DNA of 64,000 bases from Chitinophagaceae bacterium UBA4407 (GCA_002390845.1 DGQT01000067.1:44486-108485), one strand, 5' to 3'; shown: positions 8,051 to 17,237, numbered from the stretch's first letter. Notes: generated by a model not told the origin, from the sequence alone. Numbers and translations: made by a program.

Positions 8051-9766
8051 CTAATGCGAATCCCTTGCCACTTCACTACCCGAGCCCCCCTTTAAAAAAT
8101 CCATATCAGCACCAAGATGCGCCTGCTCTACATGTGTCTGATACAAATGCACATAACCACGTGTATGCATCTTTTCTGTTTGCTTCCATGCAGCCCTGCG
8201 CACAGCAAGTTCATCCTCTGAAACTTCTAATTGCAATGTTCTGTTGTGTGCATCAAGACTGATAGTATCACCATTCTGCACCAGCGCCAAAGTGCCGCCC
8301 ACAGCGGCTTCCGGCGACACATGCAATACAACCGTACCAAAACCGGTACCACTCATTCTGCCATCGGAGATACGCACCATATCAGTAACACCTAGCTCCA
8401 ATAATTTTTTAGGCAAGCCCATATTGCCTACTTCCGCCATGCCGGGGTAACCTTTTGGTCCAACATTTTTTAGTACCACGATACTCGTTGCATCAATCTC
8501 CAATTCAGGATCATCAATGCGTGCATGATAGTCTTCTATATTTTCAAACACAACTGCTTTCCCGGAATGCTTCAACAATGCCGGACTTGCAGCAGAAGGT
8601 TTTATCACCGCACCATTTGGTGCCAGATTGCCTTTTACTACAACTATTCCTGATTCCGGTTTAAAAGGTTGCTCCATCGTGCTGATCACTTTGCGGTCAT
8701 GCACTTCTGCTGTAGCACAATTTTCACCCATTGTTTTTCCATTCACTGTAATGGCATCATTGTGAATGATGGCTTGCATTTCTTTTATCACTGCAGGCAG
8801 ACCACCTGAGTAATACAGGTCTTCCATATAATTTTCGCCGGACGGTTGTATGTTGGCAAGCAAAGGAATATGCTGCGAATATTTATCAAAATCATCAATG
8901 TTTAAATCAATACCAATGCGACCTGCGATGGCGAGCAAATGAATTACAAAATTGGTAGAGCCGCCAATGGCAGCATTTACCATGATGGCGTTTTCAAAAG
9001 CTTTGCGTGTAAGAATTTTATCCAGCGTAAGATTTTCTTTTACCATTTCCACAATGCGTCTTCCGGACAATTGAGAAATTACTTTACGCCTGGAATCTGC
9101 AGCAGGGATAGATGCATTGTTTGGTAGTGAAAGTCCCAATGCTTCTACCATCGTTGCCATTGTTGATGCAGTACCCATAACCGCGCAATGCCCCTGTGTA
9201 CGTGCCATACAGGCTTCTGCATCCACAAATTCCGTTGCAGATATTTGTCCAAGTTTATGCGCTACATCAAAGCGCCAGACATCAGATGTGCCAATGTCTT
9301 TTCCCCGCCAATGGCCTTTTAACATCGGTCCGCCGGATATAACCAATGTTGGGATATTTACACTGCATGCACCCATTACCAATGACGGCGTTGTTTTATC
9401 GCAACCACATAGCAACACTACACCATCAACAGGATTTGCCCTTATAGATTCTTCTACATCCATGCTTACCAAATTCCTATACAGCATGGCTGTTGGCTTC
9501 ACCAATGTTTCACCCAAACTCATCACCGGAAATTCAACAGGAAAACCACCTGCTTCCAGCACACCTTTTTTTACTGCTTCAGCTAGGTCGCGAAAATGTG
9601 CATTGCAGGGCGTTAACTCACTCCAGGTATTACAGATACCAATTACAGGTTTGCCTTCAAACATATCGGCTGGTATACCCTGGTTCTTCATCCATGCACG
9701 ATAAATAAAACCATCTTTTCCTTTGCGGCCAAACCAGTTGCGGCTTCTTAGTTGCTGTGCTTCCAT
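8051..9766 (-). CDS. IlvD/Edd-family dehydratase, pentonate (L-arabinonate-like) type
   Basis: Iron-sulfur dehydratase of 571 aa. Three cysteines that bind the 2Fe-2S cluster are visible: Cys54 (TPCNAH), Cys122 (LCGCDKTTPS) and Cys194 (TQGHCAVMGTAS). The start LRSRNWFGRKGKDGF and the end LGADMDFLKGGSGSEVARDSH resemble L-arabinonate/pentonate dehydratases more than IlvD of branched-chain amino acid synthesis, from my memory of the Rhizobium enzyme. It would convert a sugar acid to its 2-keto-3-deoxy form. The MFS sugar-acid transporter (12600) and the TIM-barrel isomerase (14207) in the same region support sugar-acid use. Exact substrate unknown; plain IlvD is the alternative. Confidence 0.85.
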   Translation of the reverse strand: MEAQQLRSRNWFGRKGKDGFIYRAWMKNQGIPADMFEGKPVIGICNTWSELTPCNAHFRDLAEAVKKGVLEAGGFPVEFPVMSLGETLVKPTAMLYRNLVSMDVEESIRANPVDGVVLLCGCDKTTPSLVMGACSVNIPTLVISGGPMLKGHWRGKDIGTSDVWRFDVAHKLGQISATEFVDAEACMARTQGHCAVMGTASTMATMVEALGLSLPNNASIPAADSRRKVISQLSGRRIVEMVKENLTLDKILTRKAFENAIMVNAAIGGSTNFVIHLLAIAGRIGIDLNIDDFDKYSQHIPLLANIQPSGENYMEDLYYSGGLPAVIKEMQAIIHNDAITVNGKTMGENCATAEVHDRKVISTMEQPFKPESGIVVVKGNLAPNGAVIKPSAASPALLKHSGKAVVFENIEDYHARIDDPELEIDATSIVVLKNVGPKGYPGMAEVGNMGLPKKLLELGVTDMVRISDGRMSGTGFGTVVLHVSPEAAVGGTLALVQNGDTISLDAHNRTLQLEVSEDELAVRRAAWKQTEKMHTRGYVHLYQTHVEQAHLGADMDFLKGGSGSEVARDSH

Positions 9767-9837
9767 GATTCAAATATTTTCTTTTACGCTACAAATTATA
9801 TCAAATATTTTTTGTCCCGGCAATATATCAATTATCA

Positions 9838-10040
9838 TCGTTCCTTGCGTCGCACTCTTGTACTGCGGGAAGAAAGGCAACAAGGCAAAGAGGCAACAGG
9901 CAAAGAGGCAACAGGCAAAGAGAGTATACCGAATTCAATTTTTACATATTGGTCTTCACATTGCTGCTTCATAATCCGAAATTACAAGTGTGCGACGCAA
10001 CAAAAGCTTCATTGATATTCTACTGCCCGGTTCAAAAAAA
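9838..10040. repeat. Intergenic repeat, two inverted halves
   Basis: Left core TTGCGTCGCACTCTTGTAC (9845-9863); right core ACAAGTGTGCGACGCAAC (9984-10001) with AAAGCTTCATT and the outer box GCCCGGTTC. The centre holds a short tandem repeat of the 15-mer GCAAAGAGGCAACAG (about 9892-9925, two and a half units), unrelated to the repeat family. Confidence 0.75.
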
Positions 10041-10044
10041 TTCT

Positions 10045-12195
10045 TCAACTCACCGGCAACTGAATAATAAATATTGTTCCTTCCCCTTCCTTCGTTTCCA
10101 CTTTTAACTCACCTCCATGTGCTTTTATAATGTCATAGCTCAAACTTAAACCCAGCCCTGTTCCCTGCCCTGTTGGCTTTGTAGTAAAGAATGGCTGAAA
10201 AATTTTATCAACTATTTTTTGTGAAATGCCATTGCCGTTATCACTTACTTTGATTTCAATTCTGTCGCCAGATCTTGATGTATTTACTGAAACCGTAGGT
10301 TCATAACTTTCAGGTTGTTGTTTGCTTTTTTCTGCCACTGTATAAAACGCATTGTTGTAAAGATTCAATAGCACTCTTCCCGTATCCTGTGGAATAATAT
10401 TTATCTTTTCCAGTGTCTGATCAAAATCAGTTTTCAATAATGCGTTAAATGATTTGTCTTTTGCTCTTAATCCATGATAACTGAGTCTTAAATATTCGTC
10501 GGCAAGTGCATTTATATCTGTCAGTTCTTTTTGACCTGAACTTGTGCGACTGTGTTGCAACATGCCTTTTACAATGGCTTCGGCACGTTTGCCGTGATGA
10601 TTGATTTTCTCTAAGTTTTGTTGTATATCTGATGCTATGGCTTTGGCTTCTTCAATGTCACCTTTATTTAATTCTTCATTCATTTCAGCTATCAGCTCAT
10701 TGCTTACTTCAGAAAAATTATTCACGAAGTTTAGCGGGTTTTGTATCTCATGCGCAATGCCTGCAGTGAGTTCTCCAAGGCTTGCCATTTTTTCTGATTG
10801 GATGAGTTGGGCCTGCGTGGATTTAAGCGTTGTATGAGCTTCCTCTAAAGCAGCGTATGCTTCTTTTAATTCTGCGGCTTTTTTCAATTCAGTTTCTTTA
10901 CGGGCATTTTCTATTTCAAGTTCCAGGGCCTTTCGCATCTGTGTTTCAAGATTTTTATGTGTTATTGCCACCCTTTGAGAAAGATATACCGACATGGAAA
11001 GCAGTACTGGCAATACACCCGTAAGATAGATGAGAATATACCATGCCGTAATTGAAAAATTTCCTGTCACAAAAAATAAGATCAGCAATACAAGGCTCAT
11101 ACAAAATGCAGCAAAGCCAGAACCTATAATCCATGCACCTGGAATTTTTTTGCGCATCGCTACAATCACTACCCGGATCATTTCTACGAGTGATATTAAA
11201 AATAGTATCAGCGAAATCCATGGTATTAGATAAAACCATGACCATACAGCGGTAAAAAGTGAAGCAACCACTAAAAACCAGAATTGCCCGGGAAGTGTTT
11301 TATAGAAAAGTGAATAAAGAAACCGTAAACCTGTTACCGGCATTAATGCAAGATAAGGCAGCCATAATCTTTTTAATAACAATACCAGTGCCGCATTGCT
11401 GTTACTAACTGATTCATGTTCCAGAAATCCCCATAATGCAAAGACTACAGTGAATATCGCAAAATAGAGATTGCTTTTTTCGCGCCGGTAAAAGAGGAAC
11501 ATTACAAAATGTATCAACGCAAAAGTTAAGGGCACAGCAATAGCCAGCGATTCAACAGGCATAAAGAATTTAGCATGGCCAAGAATTGTTTTGCTTACTT
11601 CATCCAGGTTCCCGATAGCAAGTTTAAAACCCAGTTCATTTAAAATGGGGGGCTTGTTCTGCATGATATTAAAGCTGGAATAATGGATGGCAATAATATG
11701 GTTGGGCTTATTAAAAGTTACAGGTTGCGGAGAAAGGATCTGTGTATTCAAACCTTCTTCGTTGTTACCAGAGCTTCCAATTTTTCCAAAACGGCAGAAT
11801 AATTTTCCATCTAAATAAACATCCGAAGCGCCAAGTTGCAAGACATTAAGCGCAAGCGGTTTATTTAAGAGAGCAGAATCAATTGTCAGATGCAACCTGA
11901 ACCAGCCAATACCTTTCCAGCCACTTTTCGGCAGGCTGTCAACGGGCAGTGTTGTGTTAACGTTCTCCCACGCATAGTCATCAAAATCAGGGCTTGCAAA
12001 GTTTGCATTGGCTCCTGATGGCTCTTCAGGATAATATTTCCAATTTTGTTCAATGGTGAAATACTGGTTATTAAACCAGGATATATTTTTTAACATGCTG
12101 TCGGCAAGAAAAAAATCATTCTTTCTTTCCTGTGCCGGCAGGGCCGGTGCACTGAAAATTAAAATCAAAAAAAGCAAGAGGGGCTTATTTTTCAT
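10045..12195 (-). CDS. Membrane sensor histidine kinase (7TMR-DISM-like)
   Basis: A 716-aa kinase. Signal peptide at residues 1-21 (cleavage near ALPAQE), then an extracellular jelly-roll-like region to about 200, then roughly seven hydrophobic helices from about 210 to 408. A coiled-coil linker (415-465) precedes the HisKA domain with phospho-accepting His482 in GIAHEIQNPLNFVNNFSEVS and a C-terminal HATPase_c with DNGNGISQ and TGQGTGLGLSLSYDI. It is not hybrid: there is no receiver domain, and no response regulator is adjacent, so it is an orphan kinase here. The ligand sensed is unknown; nearby sugar-acid genes are suggestive only. Confidence 0.88.
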   Translation of the reverse strand: MKNKPLLLFLILIFSAPALPAQERKNDFFLADSMLKNISWFNNQYFTIEQNWKYYPEEPSGANANFASPDFDDYAWENVNTTLPVDSLPKSGWKGIGWFRLHLTIDSALLNKPLALNVLQLGASDVYLDGKLFCRFGKIGSSGNNEEGLNTQILSPQPVTFNKPNHIIAIHYSSFNIMQNKPPILNELGFKLAIGNLDEVSKTILGHAKFFMPVESLAIAVPLTFALIHFVMFLFYRREKSNLYFAIFTVVFALWGFLEHESVSNSNAALVLLLKRLWLPYLALMPVTGLRFLYSLFYKTLPGQFWFLVVASLFTAVWSWFYLIPWISLILFLISLVEMIRVVIVAMRKKIPGAWIIGSGFAAFCMSLVLLILFFVTGNFSITAWYILIYLTGVLPVLLSMSVYLSQRVAITHKNLETQMRKALELEIENARKETELKKAAELKEAYAALEEAHTTLKSTQAQLIQSEKMASLGELTAGIAHEIQNPLNFVNNFSEVSNELIAEMNEELNKGDIEEAKAIASDIQQNLEKINHHGKRAEAIVKGMLQHSRTSSGQKELTDINALADEYLRLSYHGLRAKDKSFNALLKTDFDQTLEKINIIPQDTGRVLLNLYNNAFYTVAEKSKQQPESYEPTVSVNTSRSGDRIEIKVSDNGNGISQKIVDKIFQPFFTTKPTGQGTGLGLSLSYDIIKAHGGELKVETKEGEGTIFIIQLPVS

Positions 12196-12233
12196 TTTTA
12201 TCTTTTATGCCGTTTAATAGTCTGTTTTATTTA

Positions 12234-12456
12234 CCGGGCTTGGTAACGCTGCTCAGCTTTTGTTGTGTCACTCACTTGTACGTTCAGTGCTTTATTCGTC
12301 AATCGTGAAGATAACGCTTTATATACGCTTTGCCTTGCTGTCTTTCTCATTTCTTCGTTGATCTACGATACGATAAAAGCTGCCATAAATTATTAAAGCA
12401 CAAGAGTGCGACGCAACCTGGCTCAACATGAAAAACTGTCGCCCGGCTCAAAAAAA
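12234..12456. repeat. Intergenic repeat, two inverted halves
   Basis: Left end CCGGGCT with core TTGTGTCACTCACTTGTACG (the GTGTCACTC variant); right core CACAAGAGTGCGACGCAA and outer box GCCCGGCTC (12441-12449) plus an A-run. The two halves belong to different core variants, so they do not pair perfectly. Confidence 0.7.
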
Positions 12457-12484
12457 TAATACTTCAACAAAAGCATTAAAAATA

Positions 12485-12539
12485 AAAACCGGGTTATGTA
12501 ACAATAATAACCATGTTGTAAAGAATTTGCCCGGGTTTT
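12485..12539 (+). promoter_or_regulatory. Hairpin in the 5' leader of the MFS gene
   Basis: AAAACCGGG (12485-12493) can pair with CCCGGGTTTT (12530-12539) with one bulge. ACAA/TTGT pairing is possible inside the loop. It ends 60 nt before the ATG. It could be a leader structure or a leftover terminator; no convergent gene needs one here. Confidence 0.35.
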
Positions 12540-12599
12540 AAAAATGTATTTGCTATCTTAAATTTTAATTGCACTGTTTTAAACGATTTAAACATATGA

Positions 12600-13868
12600 A
12601 TGATTAAAGCAATTCCATACCGTTACCGCGTACTTGTATTGTTGTGTTCATTAACTACACTTACTTACCTTGACCGTATTTGTATTTCGATTGTTGGCGT
12701 AAGAATAAAAACTGAGTTTACCCTTAGCAATGAACAGTTCGGCTGGGTGCTTGCATCCTTTGCGCTGGCTTATGCTTTGTTCGAAATTCCATCAGGCTTA
12801 CTGGGCGACCATATCGGGCCGCGTAAAGTTTTTATCCGTATTGTTTTATGGTGGTCACTGTTCACGGCTGTAACGGGTATTACAACCGGATTGATCTCGT
12901 TAATGTTTGTACGTTTTTTGTTTGGTATTGGTGAATCGGGTACTTACCCCAATGCTTTAATTACAGTATCACGCTGGTTCCCTGCAAATGAAACAGGGCG
13001 CTCTTTAACGTGGGTGGGCATTGGTTCACAAATAGGCTCTGCCATTGCTCCGTTGTTGATTATTCCGCTGGCAGCATCTTATGGTTGGCGCATGCCTTTT
13101 TATGTGAACGCTGCGATCGGCGGTATATGGGTATTGTGCTGCTATTCCTGGTTCAAAGATTTTCCTGCGCAAATGCGTAATATTTCTGCAAAGGAACGGG
13201 AGCATATAGAAGCAAACTGCAGGCATAGCATAGAGCAGCGCCGCATTCCCTTAAAGGCTATTTTTAAGAACCGTACTGTGTGGGCATTAATGTGTATGTA
13301 TTTCTGCTTTCAATGGTCCAACTATTTTTTTGTAGCATGGATGCCTGTTTACCTGCAGGAAGGGAGGCATTTTACAGAACAGCAAACCAGCCCGATCATA
13401 TTTACATTATTTATTGCAGGCATTATCGGATTACTTTCAGGAGGTTTCTTTGGAGACTGGATCGTTAAGAAAAAAGGCCTTCGCTTCGGGCGGCGTTTCG
13501 TTGGCTTTACGGGCATGGGTGCCTGTGCACTCATGATTTTTCTTGCTGCACTCTTTACCGAAAATAAGTTAAGTGCGGCCTGCCTTATTGCAGCAAATTT
13601 TTCTTACTCTTTTGCGGTAATGACTTCTTACGCTGTGTGTGCAGATATTGGCCGCAGTAATACAGGATCGGTTACCGGCGCCATGAATTTTTTTGGACAA
13701 ATGGGCGCATTTTTTCTGGCGCTGATGTTTGGTAAAATAGCAGACCTTATGCACAATTTCAACTACCCGCTTTTTATTGTTTCGTTTGTAACCCTTACTG
13801 GCTGCATGCTTTGGCTGGTAATCGATCCAACCAAACAGGTAGCTGTTAAAACCGCGGCTGATGAATAA
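12600..13868 (+). CDS. MFS transporter, anion:cation symporter (sugar-acid) family
   Basis: A 422-aa inner-membrane transporter with about 12 hydrophobic segments. The first helix carries LTYLDRICISI, and GLLGDHIGPRKV sits in the loop between helices 2 and 3, both typical of the ACS family that includes hexuronate (ExuT) and glucarate (GudP) transporters. RFLFGIGESGTYPNA in helix 4 is also a family hallmark. The C-terminus is short and hydrophilic. With the pentonate dehydratase and the exported isomerase nearby, import of a sugar acid is the likeliest role. The substrate itself cannot be read from sequence. Confidence 0.85.
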   Translation: MIKAIPYRYRVLVLLCSLTTLTYLDRICISIVGVRIKTEFTLSNEQFGWVLASFALAYALFEIPSGLLGDHIGPRKVFIRIVLWWSLFTAVTGITTGLISLMFVRFLFGIGESGTYPNALITVSRWFPANETGRSLTWVGIGSQIGSAIAPLLIIPLAASYGWRMPFYVNAAIGGIWVLCCYSWFKDFPAQMRNISAKEREHIEANCRHSIEQRRIPLKAIFKNRTVWALMCMYFCFQWSNYFFVAWMPVYLQEGRHFTEQQTSPIIFTLFIAGIIGLLSGGFFGDWIVKKKGLRFGRRFVGFTGMGACALMIFLAALFTENKLSAACLIAANFSYSFAVMTSYAVCADIGRSNTGSVTGAMNFFGQMGAFFLALMFGKIADLMHNFNYPLFIVSFVTLTGCMLWLVIDPTKQVAVKTAADE

Positions 13869-13895
13869 TGGTGTTTTTAAAGGCGAAGGATTTTT

Positions 13896-13970
13896 ATGAG
13901 CCGGGCATTTGTATTTCATGGCATCGCCTGTTGCGTCGCACACTTTAACGTTCGGAACAATGATGAGCAA
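13896..13970. repeat. Intergenic repeat, single half
   Basis: GAGCCGGGC (13898-13906), GGCATCGCC, core TTGCGTCGCACACTTTAACG, then TTCGG. It is followed at once by a different palindromic repeat (13974-14027). Confidence 0.75.
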
Positions 13971-13973
13971 ATA

Positions 13974-14027
13974 CTAACCGCAGAGACGCAAAGCCGCAGA
14001 GCAATAACTTTGCGTCTCTGCGGTTAG
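13974..14027. repeat. Perfect inverted repeat of the CGCAGAGACGCAAAG type
   Basis: Twenty-base perfect arms (13974-13993 and 14008-14027) around a 14-nt spacer. The arm begins CTAACCGCAGAGACG and ends CAAAG. Repeats of this wording are common in Bacteroidota intergenic DNA and act as REP-like elements or terminators. Confidence 0.8.
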
Positions 14028-14109
14028 GGGCTGTTGAAAGCTGTTTCTTAATCAGAATGTACAATCACTCATGAAAGCATCGGTATAAATAGGCACATTA
14101 AATATTTTG

Positions 14110-14190
14110 AACCACAAAGTCACAAAGTCACAAAGACACGAAGGAGTACAAAGTCTTAGTGTCTATTTGTGCCTTGGCGTCTTTGTGGTT
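14110..14190. repeat. Imperfect inverted repeat of the CCACAAAG type
   Basis: Outer arms AACCACAAAG (14110-14119) and CTTTGTGGTT (14181-14190). The left half contains short direct repeats of CACAAAG. It ends 16 nt before the isomerase stop codon, so it probably ends that transcript. Confidence 0.7.
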
Positions 14191-14206
14191 CCCTTGTTCA
14201 AAAAAA

Positions 14207-15145
14207 TTATTTCTCCGTCATCACTTCATTTACCAAACGCTTCATTTTTTGTAAGCCTGTTTTGGCAACAAGCAGTGCATCCTGTTTCCAGTAAGCATCG
14301 TTAAACAATTCGAGAGAAAGTATTTTAGTACCACCCATTGCCCGCAGGCAGCGCAGTATTTGCTTAAGCGGCGCTGCACCATCACCCGGATACACGCGGT
14401 CGCTGTCTGTTTGCTCATTCACCGGTTTGTTGGCGGGGTAATCATTCATGTGAATGATGTCGATCACTTTGCCGTTTACCAGGTTTAAGCAGTTAAAGCC
14501 AGAACCGCCGCGAAACATGTGATACACATCAGGCAATATGCGGGCATCGGCATCGTTCGCTGCTGCAGCAATGGCAAGTGCCTGGCTAAAGTTATACAGT
14601 GTGCCAGAAGCACCCCAGAATTCTAGTAGCGGCATTACATTGTGTTTTCTGCCAAGAACCAGTATCTCGTGGTAACGGGCACCAGCCTTTTGAAAATCAA
14701 TAGGCTCGTCTTTCTCCACACCCATCGGTGGTGCAGCTATACGGCGGCAACCCAGTACCGACACCAGTTTCATCTCCTCTTCCAATTCTGCAAGACCAGC
14801 TTTTCGTATGGCATCGTCATCTGCCATCCACGTGGTAAAGCTGATGATGTCTTCTACCACAATCTTTTTTGCTTTTATAAATGCTGCAAGCGATTCAATT
14901 GAATTTCCCTTGTTTACATAATCTTTGATGTCGTTTATCCAAAGTTCCATGCCATCGTAACCTGCCTGCGCCGCTATTTCAATGGAATGCAGCAAGCCAG
15001 GCTTTTGACCCATGATGGTGCTTGTGTTCAGGCAAAAACGGAAAGGCCCTTTTGCAGCAGGTGCTGCCTTTAGAATTGAAGCAGGTAACATTGATGCAAC
15101 TGCGGCGGCACCGGATAATTTAAAAAGTTCTCTTCTGTTGATCAT
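14207..15145 (-). CDS. Tat-exported sugar phosphate isomerase/epimerase (TIM barrel)
   Basis: A 312-aa protein with a twin-arginine signal (NRRELFKLSGAAAVASM) followed by AP-endonuclease-2 / xylose isomerase-like TIM-barrel features: GYDGMELWINDIKD, a metal-site Glu in MPLLEFWGAS, LPDVYHMFRGG, IIHMNDYPA and ILSLELFND. The family includes hydroxypyruvate isomerase and inositol catabolism enzymes. The Tat signal sends the folded, metal-loaded protein to the periplasm, which is usual for Bacteroidota members. The real substrate is unknown; the neighbourhood favours a carbohydrate. Confidence 0.85.
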   Translation of the reverse strand: MINRRELFKLSGAAAVASMLPASILKAAPAAKGPFRFCLNTSTIMGQKPGLLHSIEIAAQAGYDGMELWINDIKDYVNKGNSIESLAAFIKAKKIVVEDIISFTTWMADDDAIRKAGLAELEEEMKLVSVLGCRRIAAPPMGVEKDEPIDFQKAGARYHEILVLGRKHNVMPLLEFWGASGTLYNFSQALAIAAAANDADARILPDVYHMFRGGSGFNCLNLVNGKVIDIIHMNDYPANKPVNEQTDSDRVYPGDGAAPLKQILRCLRAMGGTKILSLELFNDAYWKQDALLVAKTGLQKMKRLVNEVMTEK

Positions 15146-15523
15146 GATAAATTGTTGATGAGAGGATTAAGGTAAACTTTTTTTTATTCAAAAAAATGTA
15201 CCATGCGGGTAATAATTTTTAGGTTGCTGTAGTAACCTTTGAAGTGATTGTTTACAAAAAGTAACCTGCGACATACCTGGTAAAAGCAGAGATTGATTTC
15301 AATCTTTTTTACCTTTAACGTGAGTCTTGGATGTTCTGAAATGAAAATTAATTTATTATTATTTTGGTCCTGAAAATTTACCACATAGACACATAGTACA
15401 CAAAGAAAAACACTAGTTTGCGTAATTCCTATGTGAAACCTATGTTTCTATGTTCCTATGTGGTGAAATAACACCCAAAATTCATGTTATCTTTAATTTT
15501 CAGTAAACTATAAACGTATAAAA
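15146..15523. other. Divergent gap with one palindromic repeat
   Basis: The gap between divergent isomerase and exonuclease genes holds AT-rich sequence and one inverted repeat (15380-15474). No gene was found: a 66-codon minus-strand frame (15184-15384) has no recognisable features. Confidence 0.55.
15380..15474. repeat. Inverted repeat of the CCACATAG type
   Basis: Outer arms ACCACATAG (15380-15388) / CTATGTGGT (15466-15474), with repeated CATAG and CTATGT units inside. It is a sequence cousin of the CCACAAAG repeat at 14110 and sits 50 nt before the xth start. Confidence 0.7.
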
Positions 15524-16297
15524 ATGAAAATAGCAACATATAATGTGAATAGCATCAATGCCAGGCTGCCTGTATTGCTCCGTTGGCTTAGTGAAACTGC
15601 GCCTGATGTTGCGTGCCTGCAGGAATTGAAAGCACCCCAGGAAAAATTTCCTGAAGAAGCCTTAAAGAATGCAGGGTACCAGGCGATTTGGCATGGACAA
15701 AAAAGCTGGAATGGTGTGGCAATTTTATCCCGCATCGGAAAGCCAGAGGAAGTGCGGAATGCACTGCCCGGCGATCCTGAAGATGAACAAAGCCGCTATA
15801 TAGAAGCAACGGTAAACGGCGTATTAATTGGTTGCCTTTACCTGCCAAATGGTAATCCTGCACCAGGCCCTAAATTCGATTATAAACTAAGCTGGTTTGA
15901 ACGGCTTGCCAAACATGCGGCAACCTTACTTGAGTCGGGTAAGCCAGTGTTATTAACCGGAGATTTTAATGTAATGCCCACAGAAATAGATGTCTATAAA
16001 CCTGAGCGTTGGGTAGATGATGCACTGTTCAGGCCGGAGAGCCGTTTGGCTTTTAAAAATCTTGTTGACCAGGGATGGACAGATGCGATTCGTAAACTTT
16101 ATCCTGATGAAATTATTTATACTTTCTGGGATTATTTTCGTGATGCTTATGGCCGTAATGCAGGATTAAGAATCGATCATTTCTTACTTAGCCCCGCGCT
16201 AAGCAAGCGCCTGGTTGCAGCAGGTGTTGACCGAAATGTTCGTGGCTGGGAAAAGACAAGCGACCATGGCCCTGTATGGATTGAACTGGCTGATTAA
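15524..16297 (+). CDS. xth: Exodeoxyribonuclease III
   Basis: A 257-aa AP endonuclease/3'-5' exonuclease for base-excision repair. All exonuclease-endonuclease-phosphatase motifs are present: YNVNSINARLP at the N-terminus, CLQELKAP with metal-binding Glu34, LTGDFNVMPTEIDV, GLRIDHFLLSP and the C-terminal SDHGPVW. Length matches ExoIII (about 255-268 aa). It is probably monocistronic; the next gene starts 97 bp later. Confidence 0.93.
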   Translation: MKIATYNVNSINARLPVLLRWLSETAPDVACLQELKAPQEKFPEEALKNAGYQAIWHGQKSWNGVAILSRIGKPEEVRNALPGDPEDEQSRYIEATVNGVLIGCLYLPNGNPAPGPKFDYKLSWFERLAKHAATLLESGKPVLLTGDFNVMPTEIDVYKPERWVDDALFRPESRLAFKNLVDQGWTDAIRKLYPDEIIYTFWDYFRDAYGRNAGLRIDHFLLSPALSKRLVAAGVDRNVRGWEKTSDHGPVWIELAD

Positions 16298-16393
16298 AAG
16301 GCATACGGAAGCAAAATGTACAACCTTGTTAACTTTTCCATTTCCCGTTACAATAAATCAATTAATCGTATTTTTATCATCTAACTTCGTTGT

Positions 16394-16939
16394 ATGCGTA
16401 TAATTTTTCTGATCGCTATAATGATTTCTGTTACAGTCTTAAAGGCTCAAACAATTTTGCCTGGTAGTTTTCTTGATTATACGAACAGGGCAGCCTTTGC
16501 AAATAATATCCATCTTCAAGACAGCACTGCTAACAAGAAATGGTCTTTCAGTAAATACAGCGGCATATCAACCACCTTTAGTTTTTTTAAAGGCGGTAAT
16601 GCAACAGTTGTTTCTGCGCCAATTGGTTTGCAGCTGAACCGAAAATTGAATGATAACTTATATGCTTTTGCTAATATATCAGTAGCCCCGGCCTATATCA
16701 GTTTCAACAGGTCTTTTGTAAATGGTGATTTTAATAAAGCCAATCAAAGCAATGGATTTTATAAGTCAAACAGTTTTGGAGTTTACTCGAGTGCTTCACT
16801 GGGTTTAATGTATGTAAATGATGCGAAAACCTTTTCCATCTCGGGCAGTATCGGTATTGAAAAAAGCAGCTATCCCATGCTTCCTTATTACCAACTCAAT
16901 AATGCCAGGCCTAACCCTGTAAGCCCTGTAAACAGGTAA
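16394..16939 (+). CDS. Exported protein of unknown function
   Basis: A 181-aa protein with a signal peptide (cleavage near VLKAQT, residues 17-19). The rest is rich in Ser, Asn, Phe and Tyr with alternating hydrophobic residues (ISTTFSFFKGGNATVVSAP, LNRKLNDNLYAFANISVAP, GVYSSASLGLMYVNDAKTFS), which looks like outer-membrane beta strands. I do not recognise a family. Short barrel or surface protein is the best description. It is followed by an intergenic repeat. Confidence 0.65.
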   Translation: MRIIFLIAIMISVTVLKAQTILPGSFLDYTNRAAFANNIHLQDSTANKKWSFSKYSGISTTFSFFKGGNATVVSAPIGLQLNRKLNDNLYAFANISVAPAYISFNRSFVNGDFNKANQSNGFYKSNSFGVYSSASLGLMYVNDAKTFSISGSIGIEKSSYPMLPYYQLNNARPNPVSPVNR

Positions 16940-16969
16940 GCAGCGAATTCAAAAAAATAAATAATTGTG

Positions 16970-17215
16970 TTACGGGCTTTTGTAATTCTAATGTAGCATC
17001 GTTGTGTCACTCACTTGTACTTTTTGAACAGCGTTCGACAGTCGACAGTCGATAGTCAACGGTCGACCGAAGAATCAAAAGTGCAACTGTGCCATCACGA
17101 AATGAATTAGAAACAAGCTGCAAACCTTCGCTTAAATGTCGCCATGTAAAGGGAACCCTGAACCGAGCGTGGCAAGAGGCGATGCCATAAAATACTAAAG
17201 CCGACTCCAAAAAAA
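16970..17215. repeat. Intergenic repeat, two halves around a variable centre
   Basis: Left: CGGGCTTT, GCATCG, core TTGTGTCACTCACTTGTAC. Right: GGCAAGAGGCGATGCCAT, AAAGCC and an A-run; the right core is degraded. The centre has short repeats of CGACAGT (17035-17060). It lies between convergent genes. Confidence 0.65.
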
Positions 17216-17237
17216 TATATTAAAGCAAGGTGTAAAA

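Larger units (their letters stand above)
12196..12599. other. Divergent intergenic region
   Basis: This 404-bp gap between divergent kinase and transporter genes holds one two-half intergenic repeat (12234-12456) and a hairpin (12485-12539) just upstream of the transporter. No additional gene is visible. Confidence 0.6.

Noticed and set aside
9117..9704. 195-codon plus-strand frame
   Set aside because: It is antisense to the well-supported dehydratase gene and has no protein features of its own.
8051..9766. Naming this gene ilvD
   Set aside because: Start, cysteine spacing and C-terminus fit pentonate dehydratases better, and no branched-chain amino acid genes are near.
9892..9925. Tandem 15-mers as a CRISPR array
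   Set aside because: The units abut without spacers and there are too few of them; it is a simple tandem repeat.
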